Source of the DNA: Ignavibacteria bacterium | Lineage (GTDB): Bacteria > Bacteroidota > Ignavibacteria > Tepidaquicellales > Tepidaquicellaceae | Direction: 5' to 3' | Length of the DNA stretch: 37,084 bases | Assembly (NCBI GenBank): GCA_019694675.1 | Contig: JAIBBK010000035.1 | Location: forward strand, 141,579-178,662 | Part shown: piece by piece, positions 8,862-17,563 of the stretch | Layout of the letters: each line of letters starts with the position of its first letter | Position numbering within the stretch: position 1 is the first letter of the stretch | Notes under the pieces: generated by a model | What the model was told of the DNA's origin: nothing | Seen by the model: the letters and a program-made list of their open reading frames with translations, nothing else | Databases searched by the model: none | Program-made: the position numbers and the translations under genes

Positions 8862-11027
8862 TTACCTCAGCAGAAGCATTTTCTTTGTCATCTCAACTCC
8901 GGAGGCGTTCAGTTTGTAGAAGTAAACGCCGCTTGAAAGTCCTGCCGCATCAAATGTGAGCTCGTATGTTCCGGCATTTCTGAAACCTTCAGCAAGTATG
9001 CTGACTTCCCTTCCGAGCTGATCATACACTTTCACGCTCACTTGTCCAGCCGTTGGCATTGCAAACCTTATGACTGTCGAAGGATTGAAGGGATTGGGAT
9101 AATTCTGTTGAAGCTCAAATCCTGATGGTGCTGAATTAGCGAGTTGAGTTTCATTCACAGAGGTCAGGACAGAATATGTTGCCTTCAGCTTGAACAATGC
9201 GCTCGTCTGCATGTTCAGTATCATACCTCTGTCAGGATTGAGCATGCCCGCTCCCGATCCTGACAATCCTCCCTGATAGATCCAGGTCTCGCCTTTGTTG
9301 AGCGATATCGCTGAATTGGATCCGTAATTTCCTGTAGTTACAAGCGTCGGATCCTCAAGGCAGAACGATGAAGCCCACCCGCTGAATCCTGTGCTGTGAC
9401 TTATGCTGAAGGATGTACCGTAGTCTGTCGACTTGTAAATGTTCGAACCCGACCATTCGGTTGAAAATATCAGGCTTCTGTCAAACACAGTATTTGTCAT
9501 TGACGGTGTTTCGCTTGAAGCCACCGTCCTGACGGAAACCCAGTTCACTCCGCCGTTTGTTGATTTGTGAATTACCGCCTGTCCGCTTCCAGTCACTCCG
9601 TCTCCCACAAAAATGACATTGGAGCTGTCCCACATTACAAGTATGTCACACGGGCTTCTGAAAGGAAAGTTGCCGCTTATCTCAGTGAATGTTGATCCGT
9701 TGTCAGTTGATTTGTAGAAGCCGCCGCCGTCCGGTGCAAAGTAATAGACACTGGGATTATTTTGATCCATTTCAAGCGGCTGTCCGTAATTGCTGAAGTT
9801 TTGCTGATATGAAGTCGTCCAGCTTGTGCCGTAATCTGTTGACTTGATCACACGGTCGGGTGAACCTGTGATTGCCGCGACCCAGACGTTTGTATCAAGC
9901 GGACTTACATAAAATGAGTGCATGCTGCCACCGCCTGAATAATTAGATATCTGTGTCCAGTTCTCGCCTCTGTTTCTGCTTACATATACTCTGCTTCCGT
10001 ATCCGCAAAATACTGTGTTTGGATCTGTCGGATGAGCGCAGAGATTGTTGCCGATACCGCCTGAAGCGGAAAGCTTGTTCTGCCATTGGTAAGAAACGGT
10101 CGCACCTGCTGTGAGCGTCCATTGCGTACCTCCGTTAGTTGTCTTCATAATTGCATTGTTCAGACTGCTTACCGCAAAGCCTGTTGTTGCATCAAAGTAA
10201 TGTATGTCAACAAGATTTGCCAGCATGGGATTTATTTCAAAATTGTAAAACCTCTGATCGTTGTTCTTATTGTTTCTTATGAATCCTCCGCCTCCGCATA
10301 CATGCACATCATTCATGCCTGTTCCGGAGATCGCATTCACATCCGTAATGATTCTGGTGTTTACTGTGCTCCACGCTGAAGATCCGCTCTTTGTAATGAG
10401 CGTTCCGTACTCTCCTGCAATTACGATTCCCTGAGCAAAGTATTTGACATCTTTGATATTCCTTGTTGCGCCGGTATTCTCGGCATTCCACTGTGCACCA
10501 CCGTTTGAGGTAATGTACACTTTGCCTTCCTTGCCGCCGGCTACTCCGTTGTCTGCATCAAGAAAAGATATTGAGTTAAGGTCCGTTGAAGCCGGAATGC
10601 CTGTGCTTGCAGATGTCCAGTTGGCGCCTCCGTTAACTGTCTTATATACAACACCTCCGTTACCGCAGACATATCCAACGTTCTCATTCACAAATGTGAC
10701 CGAATTCAGCTGAGATGTGATGCCAAGTTCAACTTCATTCACGGGAGATGCCGACTTCAGTGTTTTGTATATCTTTCCGTTCGCACCGGCGATCCATACG
10801 TCATTGTTGTATGAAGTTACTCCTTTGAGGTTAACCGAAGGAATTGTGTAGCTTGCCCAGGTATTACCTCCGTTTGTTGATCTGAACATAAGGCCCGCAT
10901 CACCGACTGCGATGACATATATTCCGTCAGGAGTGGTGATACTGTTGAAACCCTGGGAACGGGCATAATCCGTGAATGCCGTCATCAGCATTATGCATAC
11001 CAATGACAGCAAGAACTTTTTAGACAT
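8862..11027 (-). CDS. Secreted BNR/YCF48-like beta-propeller with intact T9SS domain (paralog 3)
   Basis: Paralog 3, 721 aa. The signal peptide MSKKFLLSLVCIMLMTAFTD..RSQG is followed by the shared GFNSITTPDGIYVIAVGDAG opening. About ten Asp-box motifs run through residues 30-610 (NGGNTW, NGGANW, NGGTQW, NRGENW, DYGTSW, DNGSTF, NGGVNW, DYGTSF, NKGETW). The C-terminal ~85 residues are a full T9SS type A-like sorting domain (QQNYPNPFNPSTVIRF ... GVYFYKLNASGVEMTKKMLLLR), so export through T9SS and cleavage or anchoring at the cell surface are expected. It shares with paralog 4 a GDGVTGSGQA-type insertion absent from paralogs 1 and 2, so 3 and 4 form one pair and 1 and 2 the other. It is a monocistronic unit, with a terminator on each side. 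Ligand unknown; the resemblance to photosystem II factor YCF48 reflects fold only. Confidence 0.95.
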   Translation of the reverse strand: MSKKFLLSLVCIMLMTAFTDYARSQGFNSITTPDGIYVIAVGDAGLMFRSTNGGNTWASYTIPSVNLKGVTSYNNDVWIAGANGKIYKTLKSASPVNEVELGITSQLNSVTFVNENVGYVCGNGGVVYKTVNGGANWTSASTGIPASTDLNSISFLDADNGVAGGKEGKVYITSNGGAQWNAENTGATRNIKDVKYFAQGIVIAGEYGTLITKSGSSAWSTVNTRIITDVNAISGTGMNDVHVCGGGGFIRNNKNNDQRFYNFEINPMLANLVDIHYFDATTGFAVSSLNNAIMKTTNGGTQWTLTAGATVSYQWQNKLSASGGIGNNLCAHPTDPNTVFCGYGSRVYVSRNRGENWTQISNYSGGGSMHSFYVSPLDTNVWVAAITGSPDRVIKSTDYGTSWTTSYQQNFSNYGQPLEMDQNNPSVYYFAPDGGGFYKSTDNGSTFTEISGNFPFRSPCDILVMWDSSNVIFVGDGVTGSGQAVIHKSTNGGVNWVSVRTVASSETPSMTNTVFDRSLIFSTEWSGSNIYKSTDYGTSFSISHSTGFSGWASSFCLEDPTLVTTGNYGSNSAISLNKGETWIYQGGLSGSGAGMLNPDRGMILNMQTSALFKLKATYSVLTSVNETQLANSAPSGFELQQNYPNPFNPSTVIRFAMPTAGQVSVKVYDQLGREVSILAEGFRNAGTYELTFDAAGLSSGVYFYKLNASGVEMTKKMLLLR

Positions 11028-11064
11028 TCTTTATTTTTTGGTTAGGATTGATTTTTGAATTGCG

Positions 11065-11095
11065 TAAAATTAACTCGTTGCATTAGAAATTACAA
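11065..11095 (-). promoter_or_regulatory. Bacteroidota-type promoter for paralog 3
   Basis: Read leftward: TTG (11095-11093), exactly 20 nt, TAATTTTA (11072-11065), 37 nt before the ATG at 11027. It matches the TTG/TAnnTTTG class at all but the last base. Confidence 0.45.
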
Positions 11096-11142
11096 TCATT
11101 AATTTGAACTCACAGCAAAATTGAGCCGCAATTCAACTCATA

Positions 11143-11159
11143 CATTCGTGCATTCGTGG
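11143..11159. repeat. Tandem CATTCGTG octamer
   Basis: Two perfect adjacent copies of CATTCGTG (11143-11150 and 11151-11158) followed by G. From memory, similar ATTCGTG strings recur in intergenic DNA of many environmental genomes. Here it is a single small instance between paralogs 3 and 4 and may be a remnant of a dispersed repeat. Confidence 0.35.
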
Positions 11160-11212
11160 CTTATTCTCTTGCCTGCCCAATCAGCCAACATCCTGCAACT
11201 TAAACTTAAAAA

Positions 11213-11244
11213 TAAAAACGGCGGAAATGTGATCATTCCCGCCG
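11213..11244 (-). terminator. Rho-independent terminator after paralog 4
   Basis: Read leftward, an 11-bp stem (CGGCGGGAATG / CATTTCCGCCG, one G-U pair) with a four-base ATCA loop is followed by TTTTTATTTTT. It lies 27 nt past the stop of the 11272-13440 gene. Confidence 0.92.
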
Positions 11245-11271
11245 CAGTGTAATGGTCAGAACCGGTCTTCG

Positions 11272-13440
11272 CTATTTCAGAAGCAGCATTTTCTTTGTCT
11301 CGCTTAGATTGCCTGCGGTCAGTTTGTAGAAATATACACCGCTCGACAAGCCCGCTCCGTCAAATGTGACTTCATAAGTGCCCGCCTGCCTGAACCCTCC
11401 GGCAAGTGTGGCAACTTCCGCGCCGAGCTCATTATAGATCTTCAGATCCGCATTTCCCGAAACCGGCAGTGAGAAACTTATCTTGGTCGCGGGATTGAAA
11501 GGATTGGGATAATTCTGAGACAATGCAAAGTCTCCGGGCTGAAGCGAGATGTTTGTTTCCGACACAGAAGTCTGAACACTGTAAAGCACGTTCAGTTTGT
11601 ATACATTGCTCCCCTGATGGCAGATTATATAACCGCGGTCAGGCATCATCATGCCGCCACCGTGGCCGCCAAGTCCGGAACTGATGTCCGTCCACGTTTC
11701 ACCGGCGTTCAGACTTATCGCCGCCTTTGCGCTCCAGCTTCCCGTCATAATCACAGTCGGGTCCTCATGGCAAATATCTGATCCCCAGCCCGAGAATGAA
11801 TTGCTGTGATGTGAAGAGAAACTGAGTCCGTAATTGGTTGATTTGTAGATGTTGCTTCCGCTCCACTCTGTGCACCACATAAGAGACTGGTCAAATACAG
11901 TATTTGCCATAGAGGGTATCTCACTCGATGCTGCAGTGTGCGTCTCGGTCCAGTTCACGCCTCCGTTCACAGACTTAAACACCTTTGCCTGGCCGCTTCC
12001 CGTTATTCCGTCAGCAACAAAGAGTACTTTCGAACTGTCATGCATCACAATAATATCGCACGGGCTCCTGAAGGCGAAGTTGTTACTGATCTCAGTGAAA
12101 GTTGCACCATTGTCCGATGATTTGTAAAATCCGCCGTTGTCAGGTGCGAAGTAAAATGTTGACGGATTGTTCTGGTCCATTTCCATCGGCTGTCCGTAGT
12201 TGCTGAAATTCTTTGCAAGAACCTCAGTCCAGGATTGTCCGTAATTGGTTGACCTGTATATCTTATCGGTTGGAGAGCTCTCGATCGCAACAAGCCAGAT
12301 GTTCGTATCAATCGGGCTGACATAAAATGAATGTGGCGTGCTTCCTGAAGGAATTGAATTTCCAACGGGCGCCCAGTCTTCACCTTTTGTTTTGCTTTTG
12401 TATACCTGATTTCCGAACACAATGAAAATTGCGTCCCTGTCAGTAGGATGCAATGAGAGGTTGTTTCCGAGGAAGTTGCCCGAAGCTCCCGGCTTCACTG
12501 CCCACGTATAGCTCACGGTTGTGCCTGATGGAAGTTGCCACGATGTACCAGAATCTGTTGTTCTTATCACTGCATTGTTCAGACTGCTCACTGCAAATCC
12601 CTTGCCTCCGGAATAGACTATGTCAACAAGGTCCGCAAGCATCGGATTCTTCTCGAAATTCCTGAAAAGCGCGTTGCCGCCGGTATTGTTCCTTATGAAG
12701 CCGCCGCCGCCGCAAACGTGAATATCACTTAAGGATGTTCCTGTTATTGCCCTGATGTCAGTTCTGATGTTTGTTGTTGCCTGGCTCCATGTGCCTGATG
12801 ATGGTTTTGTAAACAACACTCCCCATTCGCCTGCAACAGCCAATCCGTCAGAGAAATACTTTACATCAAGAATGTTCCTTGATGTGCTGATCGTTTCAGG
12901 CGTCCAGTTTGCTCCGCCGTTTACGGTTACATATACCTTGCCGTTCTTGCCTCCGGCAATTCCATTCTGCGCGTCCCTGAAACTGACAGAGCTCAGGTCC
13001 GTTCCTGTGATGCCGGTAGAAGATGCAGTCCATGTGAGGCCGCCGTCTGTTGTCTTGAATACAGAGCTGTTGTCTCCGCAAGCAAAGCCGACGCTTTCAC
13101 TTACAAAGCAGATCGAGTTGATCGAGGTCGAAACTCCCGAACTGTAAGGTGTAAGAACTGTTGAACCTACACTTGACTTGTATATTTTGCCGTTGGCACT
13201 TGAAAGCCAGACGCTGTTTCCGAAAACAAAGACAGATTTGAACTCGGCTCCGGGCTCTGTGTATGAAGCCCAGGAATTTCCACCGTTCACAGATCTGAAT
13301 ATTCTGCCGTCCCTGCCTGCGGCAATAATGTAATTGCCGTCCGCCGTATGGACACTGTTGAAGCCGTCAGCATAAAGAAATGATGAAGAGAAAGACAGCA
13401 CAGAGGCGATGGCAATGACAAGCATGAGCAAACTTCTCAT
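11272..13440 (-). CDS. Secreted BNR/YCF48-like beta-propeller with intact T9SS domain (paralog 4)
   Basis: Paralog 4, 722 aa. The signal peptide MRSLLMLVIAIASVLSFSSS..YADG is followed by GFNSVHTADGNYIIAAGRDG. Asp boxes (NGGNSW, DGGLTW, NGGANW, DSGTSW, NYGQSW, DNGATF, NGGVNW, NAGETW) span residues ~35-610. The conserved CGGGGFIRNN block and the KNPMLADLVDI variant of the shared motif are present. The C-terminus is a complete T9SS domain (SQNYPNPFNPATKISF ... GVYFYKLTAGNLSETKKMLLLK). It is the first gene of the leftward block, divergent from the haem-propeller gene at 13596, with its own promoter (13472-13502) and terminator (11213-11244). The encoded protein is expected at the cell surface; what it binds is unknown. 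Confidence 0.95.
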   Translation of the reverse strand: MRSLLMLVIAIASVLSFSSSFLYADGFNSVHTADGNYIIAAGRDGRIFRSVNGGNSWASYTEPGAEFKSVFVFGNSVWLSSANGKIYKSSVGSTVLTPYSSGVSTSINSICFVSESVGFACGDNSSVFKTTDGGLTWTASSTGITGTDLSSVSFRDAQNGIAGGKNGKVYVTVNGGANWTPETISTSRNILDVKYFSDGLAVAGEWGVLFTKPSSGTWSQATTNIRTDIRAITGTSLSDIHVCGGGGFIRNNTGGNALFRNFEKNPMLADLVDIVYSGGKGFAVSSLNNAVIRTTDSGTSWQLPSGTTVSYTWAVKPGASGNFLGNNLSLHPTDRDAIFIVFGNQVYKSKTKGEDWAPVGNSIPSGSTPHSFYVSPIDTNIWLVAIESSPTDKIYRSTNYGQSWTEVLAKNFSNYGQPMEMDQNNPSTFYFAPDNGGFYKSSDNGATFTEISNNFAFRSPCDIIVMHDSSKVLFVADGITGSGQAKVFKSVNGGVNWTETHTAASSEIPSMANTVFDQSLMWCTEWSGSNIYKSTNYGLSFSSHHSNSFSGWGSDICHEDPTVIMTGSWSAKAAISLNAGETWTDISSGLGGHGGGMMMPDRGYIICHQGSNVYKLNVLYSVQTSVSETNISLQPGDFALSQNYPNPFNPATKISFSLPVSGNADLKIYNELGAEVATLAGGFRQAGTYEVTFDGAGLSSGVYFYKLTAGNLSETKKMLLLK

Positions 13441-13471
13441 TGAGATGTGTTTTTTGTTGGAAAAAATTTTG

Positions 13472-13502
13472 GAAACTTATACAAACCAATAAGCATTATC
13501 AA
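13472..13502 (-). promoter_or_regulatory. Bacteroidota-type promoter for paralog 4
   Basis: Read leftward: TTG (13502-13500), 20 nt, TAAGTTTC (13479-13472), 31 nt before the ATG. The leader CCAAAATTTTTTCCAA...ATCTCA resembles that of the 5491 gene at the same distance from the start. Confidence 0.5.
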
Positions 13503-13595
13503 CCTCAAATTCACTGCAAGCCTTTGTGGGGACAATTTCAGATTTAATAAGTAGTCCATTTTTCATAAGTTTATTCAAAAAGTGATAACATCGAA

Positions 13596-16064
13596 ATGAA
13601 AAGTCTCTTACGGTCTTTGCTGATTGTACCCCTTCTTATACTTATAATTTTCTGTCCCGGCCAATTCAATGCCATTGCGCAACCTCTTAACGTCCCTGTG
13701 GTCTTTGTATCCAGGAATCTGCAGCACGATGGAAATTTCTACTTCCCTCAGGCAGGATTGCTTCCGGGAATGGGTCCGTTTTCAAGAACTGCCGTTACCG
13801 GCGGCAAATTGCTTATGCGGGATGCTTCCGGGAATATCTTCACATTGATTGACAGTACAATGAACTTCGGCGGCATACACCTCATTGACGTTCAGCAACC
13901 CTGTGTGCACTGGAACGGAAGAAAGATAGTCTTTTCCGGAATTGAACATCCTGACAGCAGTTGGAGAATTTATGAATTGAGAAGTGACTTCACACGTATT
14001 GTCAAGATAACGCAGTCAGACAGGAACATTGACTTGTCCCAATTCGGCAACGCTTCATACAAATTCAGGAAATATGACGACATTGACCCGGTCTACCTGC
14101 CGGACGGGAAAATAGTTTTCGCTTCCACCAGATATCCTACATTATCGGTATACAAAGGATTTCAGACCACTAACCTTTTCATTGTGGATACGACCGGCGC
14201 AAATCTTTTCAGGATCACTACCGAAAGGAACGGTGGCGAAAAGCCTTCCATAGATCCGGCTTCCGGCAGAATTTTGTACTCAAGGTGGTGGGTCAATATA
14301 GACAGGCCGAGCGATCTTACAGGAACAGGTGTCACGAGAGTTGATTCGCTTGCGCTTACAAATGACATTGCCAACGTTTGGCAGATCAACTTGGTGAACC
14401 CGGACGGCGATATGCTGAAACAGTATGCCACGGATGCAAGGACACGCAAGGGACTGTTTTCCTACAGAGCACGGGTGTTTCCTGACGGAAGACTTGCAAG
14501 CACATACATCCCCTATAATTCAATGACTCTCACTTCGGGAAGTCCGGGCATAAGGATCTATGACAAGGGCTTTGCTGAGGCAAAGACAGTTATCGGTGTA
14601 GACACTTCCACGGCATTGTATGTTCAGAATCCTCCTTCGACTGGTACAATGCAGCCACCGTATGCAACCGATCCGGTGCCTCTTCCGGATGGACGGATAA
14701 TGTTCTCATATGCAGGGTCACCCGTAGACCTTGATTTCGGAATTTATACAAGCAGTACTTTGGGCGGCGGACTTACTCCTGTTGTGGATCTGCCGGGTAC
14801 CCTTGAACTCAATGCTGAACTGCTTGTCGAAAAGCCGGTGCCGCCGGTGGTTGACTACCTGAATGCTTTTGACACAAACAAAGTACCACCCACAACCAAT
14901 CCAGCAACTTTCTATCAGGGCGGACTCTTCAGATTTGACTGCCTCAACATTTACTCAAATGCTCCAGTTGATGCACCGATAGATGATGCACCTCCCATAC
15001 AAAAGAATGCAAGGTTCAGATTCTTTCTTAATTTTCAGAGAGAGAATGAGTTTGGCGAAGATCTTCCGATCCTGTTCAGGGAGATCCCGGTTGACAGGGA
15101 CGGCAAGATAGCTCAGGGCGATATCCCGGCAAATGTTTCGATGTTTGAACAGGTCGTTGACAGCAACGGGCATGTCCTCAGGCACAGTGACGGAGATTTT
15201 TCACATGTCCTCGGGATGAACTTCGGAAACAACGGCTCAGGTACAAAATGCGTGGGCTGCCACGCGGGACACACGCTCATCACTGTACCGTTCAACTTGT
15301 TTGAGGGATCATTCACAAATCTTTCAACATCAGCAAAAGTAAGAGAGAGCAGCTATCTCGGTTCTGATTACAGAGGACAGTCAACAGTTGACAGAAAAGC
15401 CCGCAATCATGATCTGAAGGTCAACTGGATCTCATCAGCCTCTTCAAATCAGTTCGTTGTTTTGAAATGGGATATACCGATCGATGTAAGAAGATTTGTG
15501 CTGTACGACATCATGCCGAATTCGAACAACGGAACAAACATACATGTAACCGACTGCGAGATATTTCTTTACGAAGACGGACTCACTGTAGGCCACATTC
15601 CGTCCACAGGCCCGCTTAACACAAACGGAATGACCGTAACTCTGAATACGATCACTACAGTCGACAGCGTCCGCGTTGGTGTGAAGAGTTTCACCGGCAC
15701 AGTGAATAACCTCAGTGTTGCCGGGTTGGCAGAGATCGAAACAAATGCAAGAGTGAGTTCCAACGACCTGATGCCCGTGAATGAGGAAACTCAGTTTGCG
15801 GTTGATTATTCCCTTTCGCAGAATTTCCCCAATCCGTTCAATCCATCAACACTGATCGAATTCTCAATGCCAAGATCGCAAAGCGTGTCTCTGAAGATCT
15901 ATGACATTACCGGCAAAGAGGTTGCAGTGCTGATCAGCGGCAAGGTGATGGGAGGAAAGAACTCTGTCAGATTCGATGCAGGGCGGCTTCCTTCCGGCGT
16001 CTATCTTTACAAGCTCGAAACTGCCGGCTTCATTCAGGCAAAAAAGATGGTTCTAATGAAATGA
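13596..16064 (+). CDS. T9SS-exported TolB/PD40-like propeller protein with one haem c motif
   Basis: 822 aa. The signal peptide is MKSLLRSLLIVPLLILIIFC..AIAQ. Residues ~35-430 contain propeller-like repeats with PDGKIVFAS, PSIDPASGRILYSRW, PDGRLAS and PLPDGRIMFSYAG, as in WD40-like/PD40 proteins; the overall look recalls the middle domain of hydrazine synthase alpha, but that is resemblance only. A single CxxCH (C552-V-G-C-H556, in a GTKCVGCHAGH context) predicts one covalent haem. A beta-rich region (~590-730) follows, then a full T9SS domain (SQNFPNPFNPSTLIEF ... GVYLYKLETAGFIQAKKMVLMK). A haem c on a T9SS cargo suggests a surface redox or binding role. The stop overlaps the yqgE start (ATGA at 16061-16064). 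A weak TAAGTTTA at 13566-13573 could be the promoter core, without a matching TTG. Confidence 0.93.
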   Translation: MKSLLRSLLIVPLLILIIFCPGQFNAIAQPLNVPVVFVSRNLQHDGNFYFPQAGLLPGMGPFSRTAVTGGKLLMRDASGNIFTLIDSTMNFGGIHLIDVQQPCVHWNGRKIVFSGIEHPDSSWRIYELRSDFTRIVKITQSDRNIDLSQFGNASYKFRKYDDIDPVYLPDGKIVFASTRYPTLSVYKGFQTTNLFIVDTTGANLFRITTERNGGEKPSIDPASGRILYSRWWVNIDRPSDLTGTGVTRVDSLALTNDIANVWQINLVNPDGDMLKQYATDARTRKGLFSYRARVFPDGRLASTYIPYNSMTLTSGSPGIRIYDKGFAEAKTVIGVDTSTALYVQNPPSTGTMQPPYATDPVPLPDGRIMFSYAGSPVDLDFGIYTSSTLGGGLTPVVDLPGTLELNAELLVEKPVPPVVDYLNAFDTNKVPPTTNPATFYQGGLFRFDCLNIYSNAPVDAPIDDAPPIQKNARFRFFLNFQRENEFGEDLPILFREIPVDRDGKIAQGDIPANVSMFEQVVDSNGHVLRHSDGDFSHVLGMNFGNNGSGTKCVGCHAGHTLITVPFNLFEGSFTNLSTSAKVRESSYLGSDYRGQSTVDRKARNHDLKVNWISSASSNQFVVLKWDIPIDVRRFVLYDIMPNSNNGTNIHVTDCEIFLYEDGLTVGHIPSTGPLNTNGMTVTLNTITTVDSVRVGVKSFTGTVNNLSVAGLAEIETNARVSSNDLMPVNEETQFAVDYSLSQNFPNPFNPSTLIEFSMPRSQSVSLKIYDITGKEVAVLISGKVMGGKNSVRFDAGRLPSGVYLYKLETAGFIQAKKMVLMK

Positions 16065-16627
16065 CAATCATGGATAACGAGACCACCAAACTCGAAAGCG
16101 GTATCCTCCTTCTTTCTGCGCCGTTCCTCAACGACATTTTCAAGAGGTCGGTCATACTGCTTACCGAGCACAGCCCTGAAGGCTCAGTCGGATTCATAAT
16201 CAACAAGGTTTCCGAATATAAGCTGAATCAGGTTGTTGATGACTTCCCGGATTTTGAAGCTCCTGTTTTTATCGGAGGTCCTGTGGAACAGAATATGCTG
16301 AACTTCATTCACAAGTCCAAAGACCTCTCAGGAGGAATTGAGCTGGGCAACGGTGTTTATTGGGGTGGAAATTTTGACAATCTGAAATTCCTGATCGATA
16401 CCGGACAGGCAGATCCGGATGACTTCAGATTCCTGCTTGGCTATTCCGGTTGGGGGCCGTCACAACTCGAAGGCGAGCTTGAGCATGACTCTTGGTATCT
16501 TAGCAGGACAAACGAGGATTTCGTTTTTGACAAAGACCCTGCAGGGCTTTGGAGCAGTGCATTGAGGAAGATGGGAAAGAAGTATGCATTCATGTCAACC
16601 TTTCCCGACGACCCAAGCCTGAATTAG
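16061..16627 (+). CDS. yqgE: YqgE/AlgH family protein (DUF179)
   Basis: 188 aa, the normal size for YqgE/AlgH. Family hallmarks are visible in order: LESGILLLSAPFLNDIFKRSVILL, with EHSPEGSVGFIINK at about residues 37-50, then PVFIGGPVEQ, a long middle segment, RFLLGYSGWGPSQLEGEL at about 124-141, and the C-terminal W. The molecular role of this cytoplasmic family is not settled. The annotated start overlaps the preceding stop by ATGA. A second ATG nine bases later (16070, MDNETTKLESG) is an equally plausible start. The overlap suggests translational coupling to the haem-propeller gene, an odd pairing of cytoplasmic and exported products. It converges with the SDR gene, sharing the bases of the stop codons (16624-16627). 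Confidence 0.95.
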   Translation: MTIMDNETTKLESGILLLSAPFLNDIFKRSVILLTEHSPEGSVGFIINKVSEYKLNQVVDDFPDFEAPVFIGGPVEQNMLNFIHKSKDLSGGIELGNGVYWGGNFDNLKFLIDTGQADPDDFRFLLGYSGWGPSQLEGELEHDSWYLSRTNEDFVFDKDPAGLWSSALRKMGKKYAFMSTFPDDPSLN

Positions 16628-17532
16628 GACAATTTCTCTTGTCGTATTGAGTCTTCACTTTCCAGAATTTCCTTCACAGATAGCTCAACAGACCTTTGCA
16701 TCAAACCAAGTGACTGAAGCTTTTCTGTGTTCATTGACACATCCGCCACTTTGTGAACCGTGTCGGCATCATTCATAGAAATTGAATTGATAAGTACGCT
16801 GTCAAATCCTCCGGCTTCGCAGAGTATCTCACCAAGTCTTACCCTGGATATCCTTTCCTTACCCCCGAAATTCAGGATTGCGGATGAGGTGCCGGTTTCC
16901 GTTAGTTTGCTTATCATTTCCGCGGCATCGTGCAGCGCAAGAGGAGTCCTGAACTGATCATTGAACAGGTTTGCTTTCTCACCTTTCCTGAACTTTTCTA
17001 GTGTTGCCTGAAAATTGTTGGCAGTTCCCCCGTATCCTATTCCGTAAAGCAGGGAGGTTCTGAGTATCAGATATCTGCCTCCCTTAGAGACAACTTTCTC
17101 CTCTGCAATCACTTTTGATTCCGCATATCTCGACTTCGGATCTATCCTCCCGCTTTCATCAAGCATTCCCCCCGTATTCCCGTCATACACAAGGTCGGTT
17201 GAAGTGAACAGCAACACGGCTCCCAGGTCGGATGCCAGTCCCGCAATGTTCGAAGGAACTTCAGCATTGATGTTCATCACTTCCTTTTCCGGAAGCTTGT
17301 CGCAAAGTTCCGGCCTTGAGATAGCCGCCGCATGCACTATTGCTTCCGGCCTGAATGAACTGAACATGTCCTTCAGTGAACGCCAGTCGGTAAGGTCCGC
17401 CGTGACGGTTTTGAAATCAGCGCCTGCGATCCTGTTAGAGTTGCATACGGCAAGTACCTCGTGTGATCCTGACATCTCTTCTGCAACGTATCTGCCAAGC
17501 AGTCCGCTTGCCCCGGTTATGAGAATCTTCAT
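16624..17532 (-). CDS. NAD(P)-dependent SDR, RmlD (dTDP-4-dehydrorhamnose reductase)-like
   Basis: 302 aa, the length expected for RmlD-type extended SDRs. The Rossmann motif GASGLLGRYVAEEM is at residues 7-20. HAAAISRPELCD at ~67 is typical of RmlD-like enzymes, where it lines the cofactor pocket. The catalytic S-T-D and YxxxK are present as LLFTSTDLVYDGN and YAESKVIAEE. RmlD reduces dTDP-6-deoxy-L-lyxo-4-hexulose to dTDP-L-rhamnose, but no rmlA, rmlB or rmlC is adjacent. The substrate is therefore uncertain, and a related function (methionine adenosyltransferase beta-like, or another sugar reductase) is possible. It is convergent with yqgE, with stop codons overlapping by three bases. A TATTTTTG core lies upstream at 17563-17556. 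Confidence 0.88.
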   Translation of the reverse strand: MKILITGASGLLGRYVAEEMSGSHEVLAVCNSNRIAGADFKTVTADLTDWRSLKDMFSSFRPEAIVHAAAISRPELCDKLPEKEVMNINAEVPSNIAGLASDLGAVLLFTSTDLVYDGNTGGMLDESGRIDPKSRYAESKVIAEEKVVSKGGRYLILRTSLLYGIGYGGTANNFQATLEKFRKGEKANLFNDQFRTPLALHDAAEMISKLTETGTSSAILNFGGKERISRVRLGEILCEAGGFDSVLINSISMNDADTVHKVADVSMNTEKLQSLGLMQRSVELSVKEILESEDSIRQEKLS

Positions 17533-17555
17533 GTTCTGCTGATTATTCTTTAATG

Positions 17556-17563
17556 CAAAAATA
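17556..17563 (-). promoter_or_regulatory. Putative -7 element for the SDR gene
   Basis: Read leftward TATTTTTG, a full match to TAnnTTTG, 23 nt before the ATG at 17532. No TTG occurs at the usual 19-20 nt upstream, so this is a half-supported promoter. Confidence 0.3.

Noticed and set aside
894..13440. Photosystem II assembly factors
   Set aside because: The YCF48-like resemblance is of fold and Asp boxes only; there are no photosynthesis genes in the window, and the proteins carry T9SS or dockerin-like ends.
13596..16064. Hydrazine synthase subunit
   Set aside because: The propeller resembles the middle domain of that subunit, but there is only one CxxCH, a T9SS domain, and no other anammox genes.
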